Source: an uncultured Chryseobacterium sp. (lineage in GTDB: Bacteria > Bacteroidota > Bacteroidia > Flavobacteriales > Weeksellaceae). Taken from it: 59,363 nt of DNA. This document shows, piece by piece, positions 31,945 to 40,410 of the stretch; the first letter of the stretch is position 1, and the number at the start of each line of letters is the position of its first letter. Made by a program: the position numbers and the translations under genes. The stretch is taken from the NCBI GenBank assembly GCA_913777465.1, contig CAJYRQ010000067.1:1-59363 (forward strand), written 5' to 3'. A model generated the notes under the pieces. That model was not told the origin of the DNA. It made no database searches and worked only from the letters and a program-made list of their open reading frames with translations.

Positions 31945-33075
31945 ATGTCAGAAATTTCAGTTATTGAAGTAAAAAGTGCTGATCAGCTCAAGCAGTTTGT
32001 AAGATTTCCGATGGATCTGTATAAAAACAATCCGTATTATGTCCCTTCTTTTGTGAATGAAGAAATCAACATCTGGAATCCGGCAGAAAATCCGGCACTG
32101 CAATACTCGGAGGCCCGGCAGTTTTTAGCTTATAAAGACAGTGAGCTTGCCGGCAGGATTGCCGTAATGATCAACCACAAGGAAGAACGTGAACTAGGGA
32201 TCAAAAAAGTGCGTTTCGGGTGGATCGATTTTATTGATGACGAAAAAGTCTCCCAGGTACTGATTCAGAAGGCCATCAATTATGCCAGGGAAAAGAACAT
32301 TGGGAAAATAGAGGGGCCGATGGGCTTTACCAATCTCGACAAAGCCGGAATGCTGACGATGGGCTTCGACAAGCTGGCGACGATGATCGGTATCTACAAT
32401 CACGCCTACTATCCGCAACATATGGAAAAGCTCGGACTGCAGAAAGAAAAGGAATGGGTGGAATTCGAGCTGCAGTTTCCGGAAGTACTGCCGGAAAAAA
32501 TACATAAGTTCAACGAACTGATTTCCCAAAAATACAAGCTGAAGGTTTTGGAATTCAAATCGAAAGAAGAAATCATCGAATATGTGGATCCTATGTTTGA
32601 CCTGCTGGATGAAACCTATAAGCATTTATCTACCTACACTCCGATCTCAGACGAACAGCGTAAAACCTATAAGGAAAAATACTTTAAGCTGATCGACAAA
32701 GATTACATCGTGTGTGTGGCCGATGATACCGACCAACTGGTTGCGTTCGCCATCACCATGCCTTCGTATTCCAGAGCACTGCAAAAATCCAAGGGCAAAC
32801 TGCTGCCTTTCGGGTGGTGGCATTTCCTGAGAGCCGGAAAGAAAAACGACCGTGCGAATTTTTACCTGATCGGCATCCATCCGGATTATCAGCGAAGAGG
32901 CGTTACTTCGATCATCTTTAAGGAAATCTGGAAACTCTTCAGAAAAAAAGGGGTGAAATACCTGGAAACCAACCCGGAACTGGAAGAAAACAAAAGCGTC
33001 CAGCTCTTATGGCAGGATTATGGCCCGGTGAACCATAAAAGAAGAAGAACGTATGCAATGGAGATAGATAAGTAA
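31945..33075 (+). CDS. GNAT-fold acetyltransferase-like protein
   Basis: 376 residues. The N-terminal half (EISVIEVKSADQLKQFVRFP, GPMGFTNLDKAGML) is a family-specific GNAT-like domain; the C-terminal half ends with an acetyl-CoA-binding pattern, FYLIGIHPDYQRRGVTSIIF near 305 to 324. Bacteroidota homologues are sometimes mislabelled as GTP cyclohydrolase. Substrate unknown. The stop codon lies inside a 7-bp tandem array. Confidence 0.85.
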   Translation: MSEISVIEVKSADQLKQFVRFPMDLYKNNPYYVPSFVNEEINIWNPAENPALQYSEARQFLAYKDSELAGRIAVMINHKEERELGIKKVRFGWIDFIDDEKVSQVLIQKAINYAREKNIGKIEGPMGFTNLDKAGMLTMGFDKLATMIGIYNHAYYPQHMEKLGLQKEKEWVEFELQFPEVLPEKIHKFNELISQKYKLKVLEFKSKEEIIEYVDPMFDLLDETYKHLSTYTPISDEQRKTYKEKYFKLIDKDYIVCVADDTDQLVAFAITMPSYSRALQKSKGKLLPFGWWHFLRAGKKNDRANFYLIGIHPDYQRRGVTSIIFKEIWKLFRKKGVKYLETNPELEENKSVQLLWQDYGPVNHKRRRTYAMEIDK

Positions 33076-33111
33076 TAGGTAATGAGTAATGAGTAATGGG
33101 TAATGGGTAAA
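33070..33111. repeat. Heptamer tandem array (GAGTAAT type)
   Basis: Six units in exact 7-bp phase: AAGTAAT, AGGTAAT, GAGTAAT, GAGTAAT, GGGTAAT, GGGTAAA. The first unit provides the last codon and the stop of the GNAT gene. Confidence 0.85.
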
Positions 33112-33200
33112 CTATAAATTCATATTTCCAATACCTGATATCCTCCAACTCTAACATGTTCAAACCTTCACCCTCTAAAACGCAATAAAAAAATCAATAC

Positions 33201-33377
33201 ATGAAACCACAGCTTATCATCTTCGGTGTTTTGGTGGCCGGATATATTTCTTACAATCTCTTTTTCCGGATTGCTGACGAGCGTACCAATACCGTTGTCA
33301 ACATCCTGTTTGCAAGCATCATCTTTGCTTACATTGCCTTTATGGCTTTTTCACTTCTGAAAAAAATGAAGAAATAA
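33201..33377 (+). CDS. Small two-segment membrane protein
   Basis: 58 residues (MKPQLIIFGVLVAGYISYNL at the start, FSLLKKMKK at the end). Two hydrophobic segments, about 4 to 23 and 33 to 53, separated by a charged loop (RIADERTNT), positive C-terminus. Resembles small conserved Chryseobacterium membrane proteins; function unknown. Well-formed ATG and stop with clear coding bias. Confidence 0.7.
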   Translation: MKPQLIIFGVLVAGYISYNLFFRIADERTNTVVNILFASIIFAYIAFMAFSLLKKMKK

Positions 33378-33440
33378 GTGATTTTCTTTTTAAATTCACC
33401 ATTTTATGAATAATTTCCTATTTTTACGGAAATCTATTCC

Positions 33441-34484
33441 ATGAACAAACCATTAAAGTACCTTTCACTCGGAATTTTACTTTTTTCAATTCAAGCCACC
33501 GCTCAGGAGTTTTTCGTTAATACCATTGATTTCGGACCCGGAATTCCGCCTTCCGATAAGGTTTATAGAATGAATATCTCTAATGCTTCTGAATCTGCAG
33601 AGAGTTTCTGCCTTCCTACCGTAGTAATAGATGCAGGATATACGGATATCGCTATCGACAAGCTCGGCAACTTTTATTATGTGACCAATACAGGACTTCT
33701 CTACCGGTATAATAAACAGGAAGGCGTCTGCGAATTTCTCGGTGATTTTTCTACCGGCCAGATCAATTCACTTGTGGCAGACTCGGAAAATAATTTATAT
33801 GCCATCGGAGCCGAAGGAATTTTATATAAATATGATATCATTGCGGCCGCATTTTCTGCTATAGGAGATATTAAGGGAGCCACTCCCGGAGGCGATCTTT
33901 TCTTTTATGAAAGCAGATTGTTTCTTACCATTACCACAGGAATACTCGAAATCAATATGATAGATCCTTCCCAGAGTTGTCCGTTCATGAATACCGGTTC
34001 GCAATATCCCAGCCTGTACGCCGCTTTTTCCATTAACTACGGAACGTATTCCAAAGCATACATCACAAATCTGTCCGGACAAAATTCATTTCTTTATGAG
34101 GTGGATATGGTCAATAAGCAGATCGGGGATCCCATCAGAATGTACAACCACCGGATTTACGGCGCTGCTACGGCATACAGCCTGACCTCAGGGAATGCAA
34201 GCTGTTCCCCTGTTTTAAACATCGGCGAAACCGGTAGTAGCCACCGCCACTTTGATGTCATCAATCCCGCCGGCAGCACCATTGTTATTAAAACCGATAT
34301 CAGCATTCATGAAGCAGCGTCTATCCGTCTTTATGATCTTACAGGAAGAATAATCAGGGATTTCCCGCGTCAGAATCATTTGCAGTATCTAGACATCAGC
34401 GGTATCTCTTCCGGAAATTATTTGTTGACGCTGACTACAAAAAAAGGAGAAACCTACACTAAAAAGATAATCATCAAAAGCTAA
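33441..34484 (+). CDS. Secreted protein with T9SS-type sorting domain
   Basis: 347 residues. Signal peptide MNKPLKYLSLGILLFSIQAT. The central part has repeated beta-propeller-like units (DIAIDKLGNFYYVTNTGLLY, SLVADSENNLYAIGAEGILY). The C-terminal ~75 residues resemble a T9SS sorting domain (IRLYDLTGRIIRDF, SGNYLLTLTTKKGETYTKKI) although the usual YPNP motif is replaced. Predicted cell-surface or secreted; role unknown. Confidence 0.82.
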   Translation: MNKPLKYLSLGILLFSIQATAQEFFVNTIDFGPGIPPSDKVYRMNISNASESAESFCLPTVVIDAGYTDIAIDKLGNFYYVTNTGLLYRYNKQEGVCEFLGDFSTGQINSLVADSENNLYAIGAEGILYKYDIIAAAFSAIGDIKGATPGGDLFFYESRLFLTITTGILEINMIDPSQSCPFMNTGSQYPSLYAAFSINYGTYSKAYITNLSGQNSFLYEVDMVNKQIGDPIRMYNHRIYGAATAYSLTSGNASCSPVLNIGETGSSHRHFDVINPAGSTIVIKTDISIHEAASIRLYDLTGRIIRDFPRQNHLQYLDISGISSGNYLLTLTTKKGETYTKKIIIKS

Positions 34485-34568
34485 TTTTTATTGATTCTAA
34501 ATTACCGGATTACCGGATTTTAATTCCACTTTTAACCTCATAAATTTCATGCTTTCTTGTTTATTCGC

Positions 34569-34576
34569 TAAATTTG
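34569..34576 (+). promoter_or_regulatory. -7 promoter element of the nuo operon
   Basis: TAAATTTG, exact TAnnTTTG match, 23 bp before the nuoA ATG at 34600. No closer match lies upstream, so this is the best candidate for the main nuo promoter. Confidence 0.6.
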
Positions 34577-34599
34577 CAAATTGAGATAATAATGCAAAA

Positions 34600-34971
34600 A
34601 TGAATTTACCTGAAAGTTATATTCCAATCCTTTTACAAGCGGGCGTTGCGATAGGTTTCGTAGCGATTTCTCTGCTTGGCGCGCATTTTTTAGGTCCGAA
34701 ACAGAAAAAAGGAAATTCTGTGAAAAACCAGAGCTGGGAATGCGGAGTCCCGGTAGAAGGAAATGCAAGAACACCGTTTTCCATCAAATATTTTTTGACA
34801 GCGGTATTGTTCGTATTATTCGATATTGAAATCGTATTTTTTTATCCATACGCCGTAAACTTCAGAGAGTTCGGAATGGAAGGATTCCTTGCGGTGCTTA
34901 CCTTTGTTGCTATCTTCTTCATGGCATTTTTTTATGTCTGGAAAAGAGGCGCGCTGGATTGGGATAAGTAA
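34600..34971 (+). CDS. nuoA: NADH-quinone oxidoreductase subunit A
   Basis: 123 residues, three membrane segments (about 8 to 30, 66 to 86, 93 to 113). Conserved loop SWECGVPVEGNARTPFSIKY between segments 1 and 2 takes part in the quinone-linked conformational switch. First gene of the complex I operon. Confidence 0.96.
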   Translation: MNLPESYIPILLQAGVAIGFVAISLLGAHFLGPKQKKGNSVKNQSWECGVPVEGNARTPFSIKYFLTAVLFVLFDIEIVFFYPYAVNFREFGMEGFLAVLTFVAIFFMAFFYVWKRGALDWDK

Positions 34972-35075
34972 AAAGGAATAGAAATTTTAAATGACTCTTT
35001 TAGATGACACAATTGAGGTTTAAAACTAACATTAACACTCATTTGCGATCTAAATTAAAATCTTAAATCAATCAA

Positions 35076-35636
35076 ATGTCAGATAACAAACCAGTAATAA
35101 GAACAGATGCACCGGCTCCGGAAGGATTTGAAGGAGAAGGGTTTTTCGCAACGAAACTGAGCAGTGTCATCGGGATGGCCAGAAAATTTTCCCTTTGGCC
35201 CCTACCTTTTGCCACTTCCTGCTGCGGGATCGAGTTTATGGCTACCCTGAACCCTACGTATGACGCATCAAGATTCGGGATGGAAAGAAACTCTTTCTCC
35301 CCGAGACAGGCAGATTTACTGATGGTCTGCGGAACCATATCCAAAAAATTAGGACCCGTCCTGAAAGAAGTATATACCCAGATGGCTGAGCCGAAATGGG
35401 TAGTGGCCGTAGGTGCATGCGCATGCAGCGGTGGTATTTTTGACACGTATTCCGTATTGCAGGGAATCGATAAAATAATTCCGGTAGACGTTTATGTTCC
35501 GGGATGCCCTCCGAGACCTGAGCAGATCATCGAAGGGGTAATGCAGGTTCAGGCCCTGGCAGAAAGCGAAAGCATCAGAAGAAGAGATACGCCTGAATAC
35601 CAGAAATTATTAGATTCTTACAACATTAGCAACTAA
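35076..35636 (+). CDS. nuoB: NADH-quinone oxidoreductase subunit B
   Basis: 186 residues. Ligands of the terminal 4Fe-4S cluster N2 are visible: FATSCCGIEF, VGACACSGG and YVPGCPPRPEQ. Located where NuoB and NuoD form the quinone site. 104-bp gap to nuoA without a gene. Confidence 0.97.
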   Translation: MSDNKPVIRTDAPAPEGFEGEGFFATKLSSVIGMARKFSLWPLPFATSCCGIEFMATLNPTYDASRFGMERNSFSPRQADLLMVCGTISKKLGPVLKEVYTQMAEPKWVVAVGACACSGGIFDTYSVLQGIDKIIPVDVYVPGCPPRPEQIIEGVMQVQALAESESIRRRDTPEYQKLLDSYNISN

Positions 35637-35641
35637 CGGAA

Positions 35642-36136
35642 ATGACCAACGAATTTGTATTAGAAGCCATCACCAGAGAATTTCCGGAATCCGTTATCGC
35701 AAGCTCGGAACCATACGGGATGCTGACCATCGAGGTAAAAAAAGACGATATTAAAAAAATCGTTCATTATCTGAAAGATTCCTCTTTGGAAATCAATTTC
35801 CTGACGGATGTATGCGGAATCCATTATCCGGAATTCCCGGATAAGGAAATCGGGGTGGTTTACCACCTGCAGAATATGATGGCCAATTTCAGGTTGCGTC
35901 TGAAGATCTTCATGTCCAGAGAAAACATTGAAGTGGATTCTTTGGTAGATCTGTATGCAGGCGCCAACTGGATGGAAAGGGAAACCTATGATTTCTTCGG
36001 AATTAAATTTAAAGGACACCCGGACCTCAGGCCTATTCTGAACATGGAAGACCTTGGCTATCACCCGATGCTGAAGGAATACCGGCTGGAAGACGGGACA
36101 AGGACCGATAAGAACGATGATATGTTCGGAAGATAA
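35642..36136 (+). CDS. nuoC: NADH-quinone oxidoreductase subunit C
   Basis: 164 residues, separate from NuoD (not the NuoCD fusion of enterobacteria). Conserved WMERETYDFFGIKFKGHPDL followed by RPILNMEDLGYHPMLKEY. Starts 5 bp after nuoB. Confidence 0.96.
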   Translation: MTNEFVLEAITREFPESVIASSEPYGMLTIEVKKDDIKKIVHYLKDSSLEINFLTDVCGIHYPEFPDKEIGVVYHLQNMMANFRLRLKIFMSRENIEVDSLVDLYAGANWMERETYDFFGIKFKGHPDLRPILNMEDLGYHPMLKEYRLEDGTRTDKNDDMFGR

Positions 36137-36140
36137 AAAA

Positions 36141-36196
36141 GCGAATGGCGAATGGCAGCCAGCCAATAGCCGGAAGCAAATAGCTAAAAGCAATCA
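36141..36196. repeat. Heptamer array (GC-phased) before nuoD
   Basis: Eight 7-bp units, each beginning with GC: GCGAATG, GCGAATG, GCAGCCA, GCCAATA, GCCGGAA, GCAAATA, GCTAAAA, GCAATCA. It fills the gap between nuoC and nuoD and ends 2 bp before the nuoD ATG. Confidence 0.8.
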
Positions 36197-36198
36197 TT

Positions 36199-37422
36199 AT
36201 GAAAGATAACTCATTATCTAATATACTCAACCAATACGAAAGTAAGGAACAGATTGACGGGCAACTGTATACCCTCAATTTAGGACCTACCCACCCTGCA
36301 ACCCACGGGATCTTCCAGAACATCTTAACGATGGACGGAGAGAGAATCCTTCATGCAGAGCAGACTGTGGGCTATATCCACAGAGCATTTGAGAAAATTT
36401 CCGAAAGAAGGAACTATTCCCAGATTACCACCCTTACCGACCGTATGAATTACTGTTCTGCGCCGATCAACAATTTAGGATGGCACATGACGGTTGAAAA
36501 ACTGATCGGGGTTGAAGTTCCGAAGCGCGTGGATTATATGCGTGTTATTTTAATGGAACTTGCCAGAATCGGTGACCACCTGATCTGTAACGGAGTAACC
36601 GGGATGGACTCAGGAGCGATTACAGGACTTACCTATATGTTCATCGAAAGAGAGCGTATTTACGATATGTACGAGCAAATCTGCGGAGCAAGGATGACTA
36701 CCAATATGGGAAGAATCGGCGGTTTTGAAAGAGACTTTACTCCGAAATTCCACGAGCTGATCAAGGATTTCCTTAAAACCTTCCCTCCCAGATTTAAAGA
36801 ATTCTGTACGCTTCTTGAAAGAAACAGAATCTTTATGGACCGGACCATCGGAGCAGGAGGCATTTCTGCCGAGAGAGCATTAAGCTATGGTTTTACAGGT
36901 CCGAACCTCCGGGCTACCGGCGTCGACTATGACGTAAGAGTAGCGCAGCCTTATTCTTCTTACCAGGATTTCGATTTCATCATCCCTGTGGGAACCTCAG
37001 GAGACACCTACGACCGTTTCATGGTCCGTCAGCAGGAAATCTGGGAATCCATCAAAATCATTAAACAAGCATACGAAAATCTTCCTGAAGGACCATTCCA
37101 CGCGGACGTTCCGGATTTCTACCTGCCTGAAAAGGCTGATGTTTACCAGAAGATGGAAGCATTGATCTACCACTTTAAGATCGTTATGGGCGAAACGGAT
37201 GTCCCGAAAGGCGAAGTTTACCATGCGGTAGAAGGAGGAAACGGGGAACTGGGATTCTATCTGGTAAGCGACGGCGGAAGAAGCCCTTACCGACTTCATT
37301 TCAGAAGACCATGCTTTATCTACTACCAGGCTTATCCGGAGATGATTACAGGTTCTGTGATCTCCGATGCGATTGTTACCATGTGTAGTATGAACATTAT
37401 TGCGGGAGAATTAGACGCATAA
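36199..37422 (+). CDS. nuoD: NADH-quinone oxidoreductase subunit D
   Basis: 407 residues, normal length. Conserved LNLGPTHPATHGIF, EQTVGYIHRAFEKI, RIGDHLICNG, and the C-terminal VPKGEVYHAVEGGNGELGFY and CSMNIIAGELDA. It forms the quinone-binding cavity with NuoB. Confidence 0.97.
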   Translation: MKDNSLSNILNQYESKEQIDGQLYTLNLGPTHPATHGIFQNILTMDGERILHAEQTVGYIHRAFEKISERRNYSQITTLTDRMNYCSAPINNLGWHMTVEKLIGVEVPKRVDYMRVILMELARIGDHLICNGVTGMDSGAITGLTYMFIERERIYDMYEQICGARMTTNMGRIGGFERDFTPKFHELIKDFLKTFPPRFKEFCTLLERNRIFMDRTIGAGGISAERALSYGFTGPNLRATGVDYDVRVAQPYSSYQDFDFIIPVGTSGDTYDRFMVRQQEIWESIKIIKQAYENLPEGPFHADVPDFYLPEKADVYQKMEALIYHFKIVMGETDVPKGEVYHAVEGGNGELGFYLVSDGGRSPYRLHFRRPCFIYYQAYPEMITGSVISDAIVTMCSMNIIAGELDA

Positions 37423-37426
37423 AACG

Positions 37427-37515
37427 GTAAAAAGTATAAGGTATGAAAGTACCATGTACTTGAAAAATATAAAACAGATAATAATACTTTGTACTTTGTA
37501 CAATGTACATTTTAC
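37427..37515. repeat. Heptamer arrays (GTA-phased) before nuoE
   Basis: Two runs in 7-bp phase: GTAAAAA, GTATAAG, GTATGAA, AGTACCA, TGTACTT (37427 to 37461) and TTTGTAC, TTTGTAC, AATGTAC, ATTTTAC (37488 to 37515). GTAC-rich units in both runs can pair with each other. Confidence 0.7.
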
Positions 37516-37526
37516 AACAAAATAAA

Positions 37527-38036
37527 ATGAGCGAAACAATAGCTTTTAAACCGGAAAGTTTAGCATTGGTGCATAAGATGATGGCAAGATATCCTGAGGG
37601 AAGACAGAAGTCTGCCCTTATTCCTGTACTTCACCTGGCACAGAAAGAATTCGGAGGATGGTTGGATGTTCCCGTAATGGATTATGTTGCGGAATTGCTT
37701 AGCATCAAGCCCATCGAAGTATACGAAGTGGCTACTTTCTACACCATGTTCAATATGAAGCCGGTGGGTAAATATGTGCTGGAAGTATGCAGAACGGGAC
37801 CTTGTATGGTGTCGGGAAGCGAAAAGATACTGAACCACATCCGGACCAAACTGAACATCAGGGACGGAGAAACTACAGAGGACGGAATGTTTACTTTAAA
37901 GCCTGCCGAATGCCTTGGTGCCTGCGGATACGCTCCGATGATGCAGCTGGGTAAATTCTTTCATGAAAATTTAACGATCGAAAAAGTAGACGAAATCCTG
38001 GATCTTTGCAGAGAAGGGCAGGTTGCTTTGGACTAA
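37527..38036 (+). CDS. nuoE: NADH-quinone oxidoreductase subunit E
   Basis: 169 residues from ATG 37527; an upstream Met at 37503 lies in the repeat array and is rejected. Thioredoxin-like 2Fe-2S fold with ligands CRTGPC and CLGAC. Conserved VATFYTMFNMKPVGKY. Part of the NADH-oxidising module with NuoF. Confidence 0.95.
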   Translation: MSETIAFKPESLALVHKMMARYPEGRQKSALIPVLHLAQKEFGGWLDVPVMDYVAELLSIKPIEVYEVATFYTMFNMKPVGKYVLEVCRTGPCMVSGSEKILNHIRTKLNIRDGETTEDGMFTLKPAECLGACGYAPMMQLGKFFHENLTIEKVDEILDLCREGQVALD

Positions 38037-38077
38037 TTGAATTTTAATATCAACTAAATAAGAAGCGTACCACCGGA

Positions 38078-38112
38078 GCCAAAAGCTATCGGCCATTCGC
38101 TAAAAGCATATA
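38078..38112. repeat. Heptamer array (GC-phased) before nuoF
   Basis: Five 7-bp units: GCCAAAA, GCTATCG, GCCATTC, GCTAAAA, GCATATA. Same GC phase and similar units as the array before nuoD. It ends 3 bp before the nuoF ATG. Confidence 0.75.
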
Positions 38113-38115
38113 GAA

Positions 38116-39474
38116 ATGAGTAAAAAACTTTTACTTAAAGACGCACACATCGAAGGCATCCGCTACTTTGAAACTTACCGCAAACAGGGAGGTTACACTG
38201 CCGCAGAAAAAGCCTTGAAAATGACACCGGATGAAATCCTGGAAGAAGTAAAAGCTTCGGGGCTTCGGGGACGTGGAGGAGCCGGATTCCCTACCGGGAT
38301 GAAATGGAGCTTCCTGGCAAAACCGGAAGGCGTTCCGAGACACCTGGTGGTCAATGCCGATGAATCCGAGCCGGGAACATTCAAAGACCGTTACTTAATG
38401 GAATTCCTTCCTCATCTTCTGATTGAGGGAATGCTTATCTCATCTTACTGTTTAGGTTCCAACACTTCATACATCTACATCCGTGGTGAATATTCATGGA
38501 TTCCGGATATTCTGGAAGAAGCAATTGAAGAGGCCAAAGCAGCAGGATTTTTAGGTAAAAATATATTAGGAACAGGTTTCGATCTTGAAATCTATGTTCA
38601 GAGAGGTGCCGGAGCCTACATCTGTGGGGAAGAAACGGCACTGCTCGAATCCCTGGAAGGAAAAAGAGGAAACCCGAGACTGAAACCGCCGTTCCCGGCT
38701 GTGAAAGGACTTTGGGAAAGACCGACGGTTGTAAACAACGTGGAATCCATTGCAGCCATCGTTCCGATTATCGATATCACCGGAGCCGAATACGCCAAAA
38801 TCGGCGTAGGAAGATCTACCGGGACCAAACTTATTTCTGCCTGTGGGAACATCAACAAGCCGGGGGTTTATGAAATCGACATGACGATTACCGTTGAAGA
38901 ATTCATTTATTCAGACGAATACTGTGGAGGAATTAAAGACGGAAAAAGACTGAAAGCCTGTATTCCGGGCGGAAGCTCCGTTCCGATTGTTCCTGCCAAT
39001 TTATTATTGAAAACCGTAAACGGGGAACCGAGATACATGAACTACGAATCTTTGGCTGACGGTGGTTTTGCTACCGGAACCATGATGGGTTCAGGAGGAT
39101 TCATCGTATTGGATGAAGACCAGTGTGTGGTAGAACATACAATGACCCTGGCAAGATTCTACAACCACGAAAGCTGCGGACAGTGTACCCCTTGCCGTGA
39201 AGGTACGGGATGGATGTACAAGATTCTTAAGAAAATCGAGAAGGGAGAAGGAAAAATGGAAGATATCGATCTGCTTTGGGACATCCAGAGAAAGATCGAA
39301 GGAAACACCATTTGCCCATTAGGTGATGCCGCGGCCTGGCCGGTAGCAGCAGCGATTCGTCACTTCAGAGACGAGTTCGAATGGCACGTGAAAAACCCTG
39401 AATTGTGTAAGACACAGAACTACGGACTGGCTCATTATGCTGATCCAATCCCTGTGGTTGAAAACAATGCTTAA
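38116..39474 (+). CDS. nuoF: NADH-quinone oxidoreductase subunit F
   Basis: 452 residues. NADH/FMN-binding motifs GLRGRGGAGFPTGMKW and GAGAYICGEETALLESLEG; 4Fe-4S ligands SCGQCTPCREGTGWM and NTICPLGDAAAWP. It oxidises NADH and passes electrons to NuoE/NuoG. Its stop codon is one base from the start of the inserted barrel gene. Confidence 0.97.
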   Translation: MSKKLLLKDAHIEGIRYFETYRKQGGYTAAEKALKMTPDEILEEVKASGLRGRGGAGFPTGMKWSFLAKPEGVPRHLVVNADESEPGTFKDRYLMEFLPHLLIEGMLISSYCLGSNTSYIYIRGEYSWIPDILEEAIEEAKAAGFLGKNILGTGFDLEIYVQRGAGAYICGEETALLESLEGKRGNPRLKPPFPAVKGLWERPTVVNNVESIAAIVPIIDITGAEYAKIGVGRSTGTKLISACGNINKPGVYEIDMTITVEEFIYSDEYCGGIKDGKRLKACIPGGSSVPIVPANLLLKTVNGEPRYMNYESLADGGFATGTMMGSGGFIVLDEDQCVVEHTMTLARFYNHESCGQCTPCREGTGWMYKILKKIEKGEGKMEDIDLLWDIQRKIEGNTICPLGDAAAWPVAAAIRHFRDEFEWHVKNPELCKTQNYGLAHYADPIPVVENNA

Positions 39475-39475
39475 G

Positions 39476-40369
39476 ATGAAGAGTTTATTGGTTGCCGGAT
39501 TAATGATGTCGGGGATTGTCTTTGGACAGATTGAAAAAGATACGATAAGAGAATTACCTCTTGAACAAGTCGTTGATGCTTTTCCCAGAGGAATTATTAA
39601 TAAAAAAGAAAAGCCTTTACCGTTAAGCAAGAAAGGACAGATGTTCGCGTTCTTCGGCTGGAACAGAGGGGCTTTCAGCAACTCGGATATTCATTTCACC
39701 GGAAACGGTTATGATTTTCAGCTGAACAATGTATCGGCGAGAGACCGGCCTACGAAATTGGGAATTGTCTATATTGATCCGTCCTGGTTTACCGTAGTTC
39801 AGTATAATTTCAGAGCGGGTTATTTTATCAAAGATAATTTGGCCCTGGTTCTCGGGATCGACCACATGAAGTATGTGATGAACCAAAACCAGACCGTTGA
39901 TTTTTCAGGAACGATCTCCGATCCTAAATATGCCGCGATGGTACAGAACGGACAGGTGAATTTATCGGATGAGCAGTTCCTTACCTTTGAACATACGGAC
40001 GGTCTCAATTATGAAAATGTAGGCCTTGAAAAATATAAAAATCTTGTTCACAAGAAAAATGTAGACCTGGTATGGTCTTACGGAGCAGGTCTCGGTTTCA
40101 TGTTTCCGAAAAGCAATGTCAAGCTTTTCGGTAATGAAAGAAGCGATCGTTTCCACGTAGCCGGTATGGCTACCGATCTGAGATCGAGCTTAAACCTGGT
40201 TTTCTGGAACCACTGGATGATCCGGGCAGAAGCCAAAGCCGGATACATCAACATGTGGGACATCAAGACCACATTGAACAACAAACCGGATAAAGCCCGT
40301 CAGGATTTTGTTTTCGGACAGGTGCTGGCTGGAATCGGATATACATTTAATACGAAAAAGTATAATTAA
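39476..40369 (+). CDS. Putative outer-membrane beta-barrel protein inside the nuo operon
   Basis: 297 residues from ATG 39476, one base after the nuoF stop. Signal peptide MKSLLVAGLMMSGIVFGQ. The mature part alternates aromatic and polar residues in amphipathic strands (FRAGYFIKDNLALVLGIDHM, YGAGLGFMFPKSN, WMIRAEAKAGYINMW) and ends with GQVLAGIGYTFNTKKYN, all as in an outer-membrane barrel of about 10 to 12 strands. It has no place in known complex I. Function unknown; probably co-transcribed with nuo genes. Confidence 0.85.
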   Translation: MKSLLVAGLMMSGIVFGQIEKDTIRELPLEQVVDAFPRGIINKKEKPLPLSKKGQMFAFFGWNRGAFSNSDIHFTGNGYDFQLNNVSARDRPTKLGIVYIDPSWFTVVQYNFRAGYFIKDNLALVLGIDHMKYVMNQNQTVDFSGTISDPKYAAMVQNGQVNLSDEQFLTFEHTDGLNYENVGLEKYKNLVHKKNVDLVWSYGAGLGFMFPKSNVKLFGNERSDRFHVAGMATDLRSSLNLVFWNHWMIRAEAKAGYINMWDIKTTLNNKPDKARQDFVFGQVLAGIGYTFNTKKYN

Positions 40370-40410
40370 ACAGAGCTTACTGGCTAAGGCATAAGCGAAA
40401 AGCATAGAAT

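Noticed and set aside
36033-36323. Minus-strand frame across the nuoC-nuoD gap
   Set aside because: It runs through two well-supported nuo genes and a repeat array; no independent coding signal.
40376-40405. Further GC-phased heptamer array before nuoG
   Set aside because: GC dinucleotides recur at 6, 7 and 8 bp only, so the period-7 pattern is not clear enough to list as a repeat.
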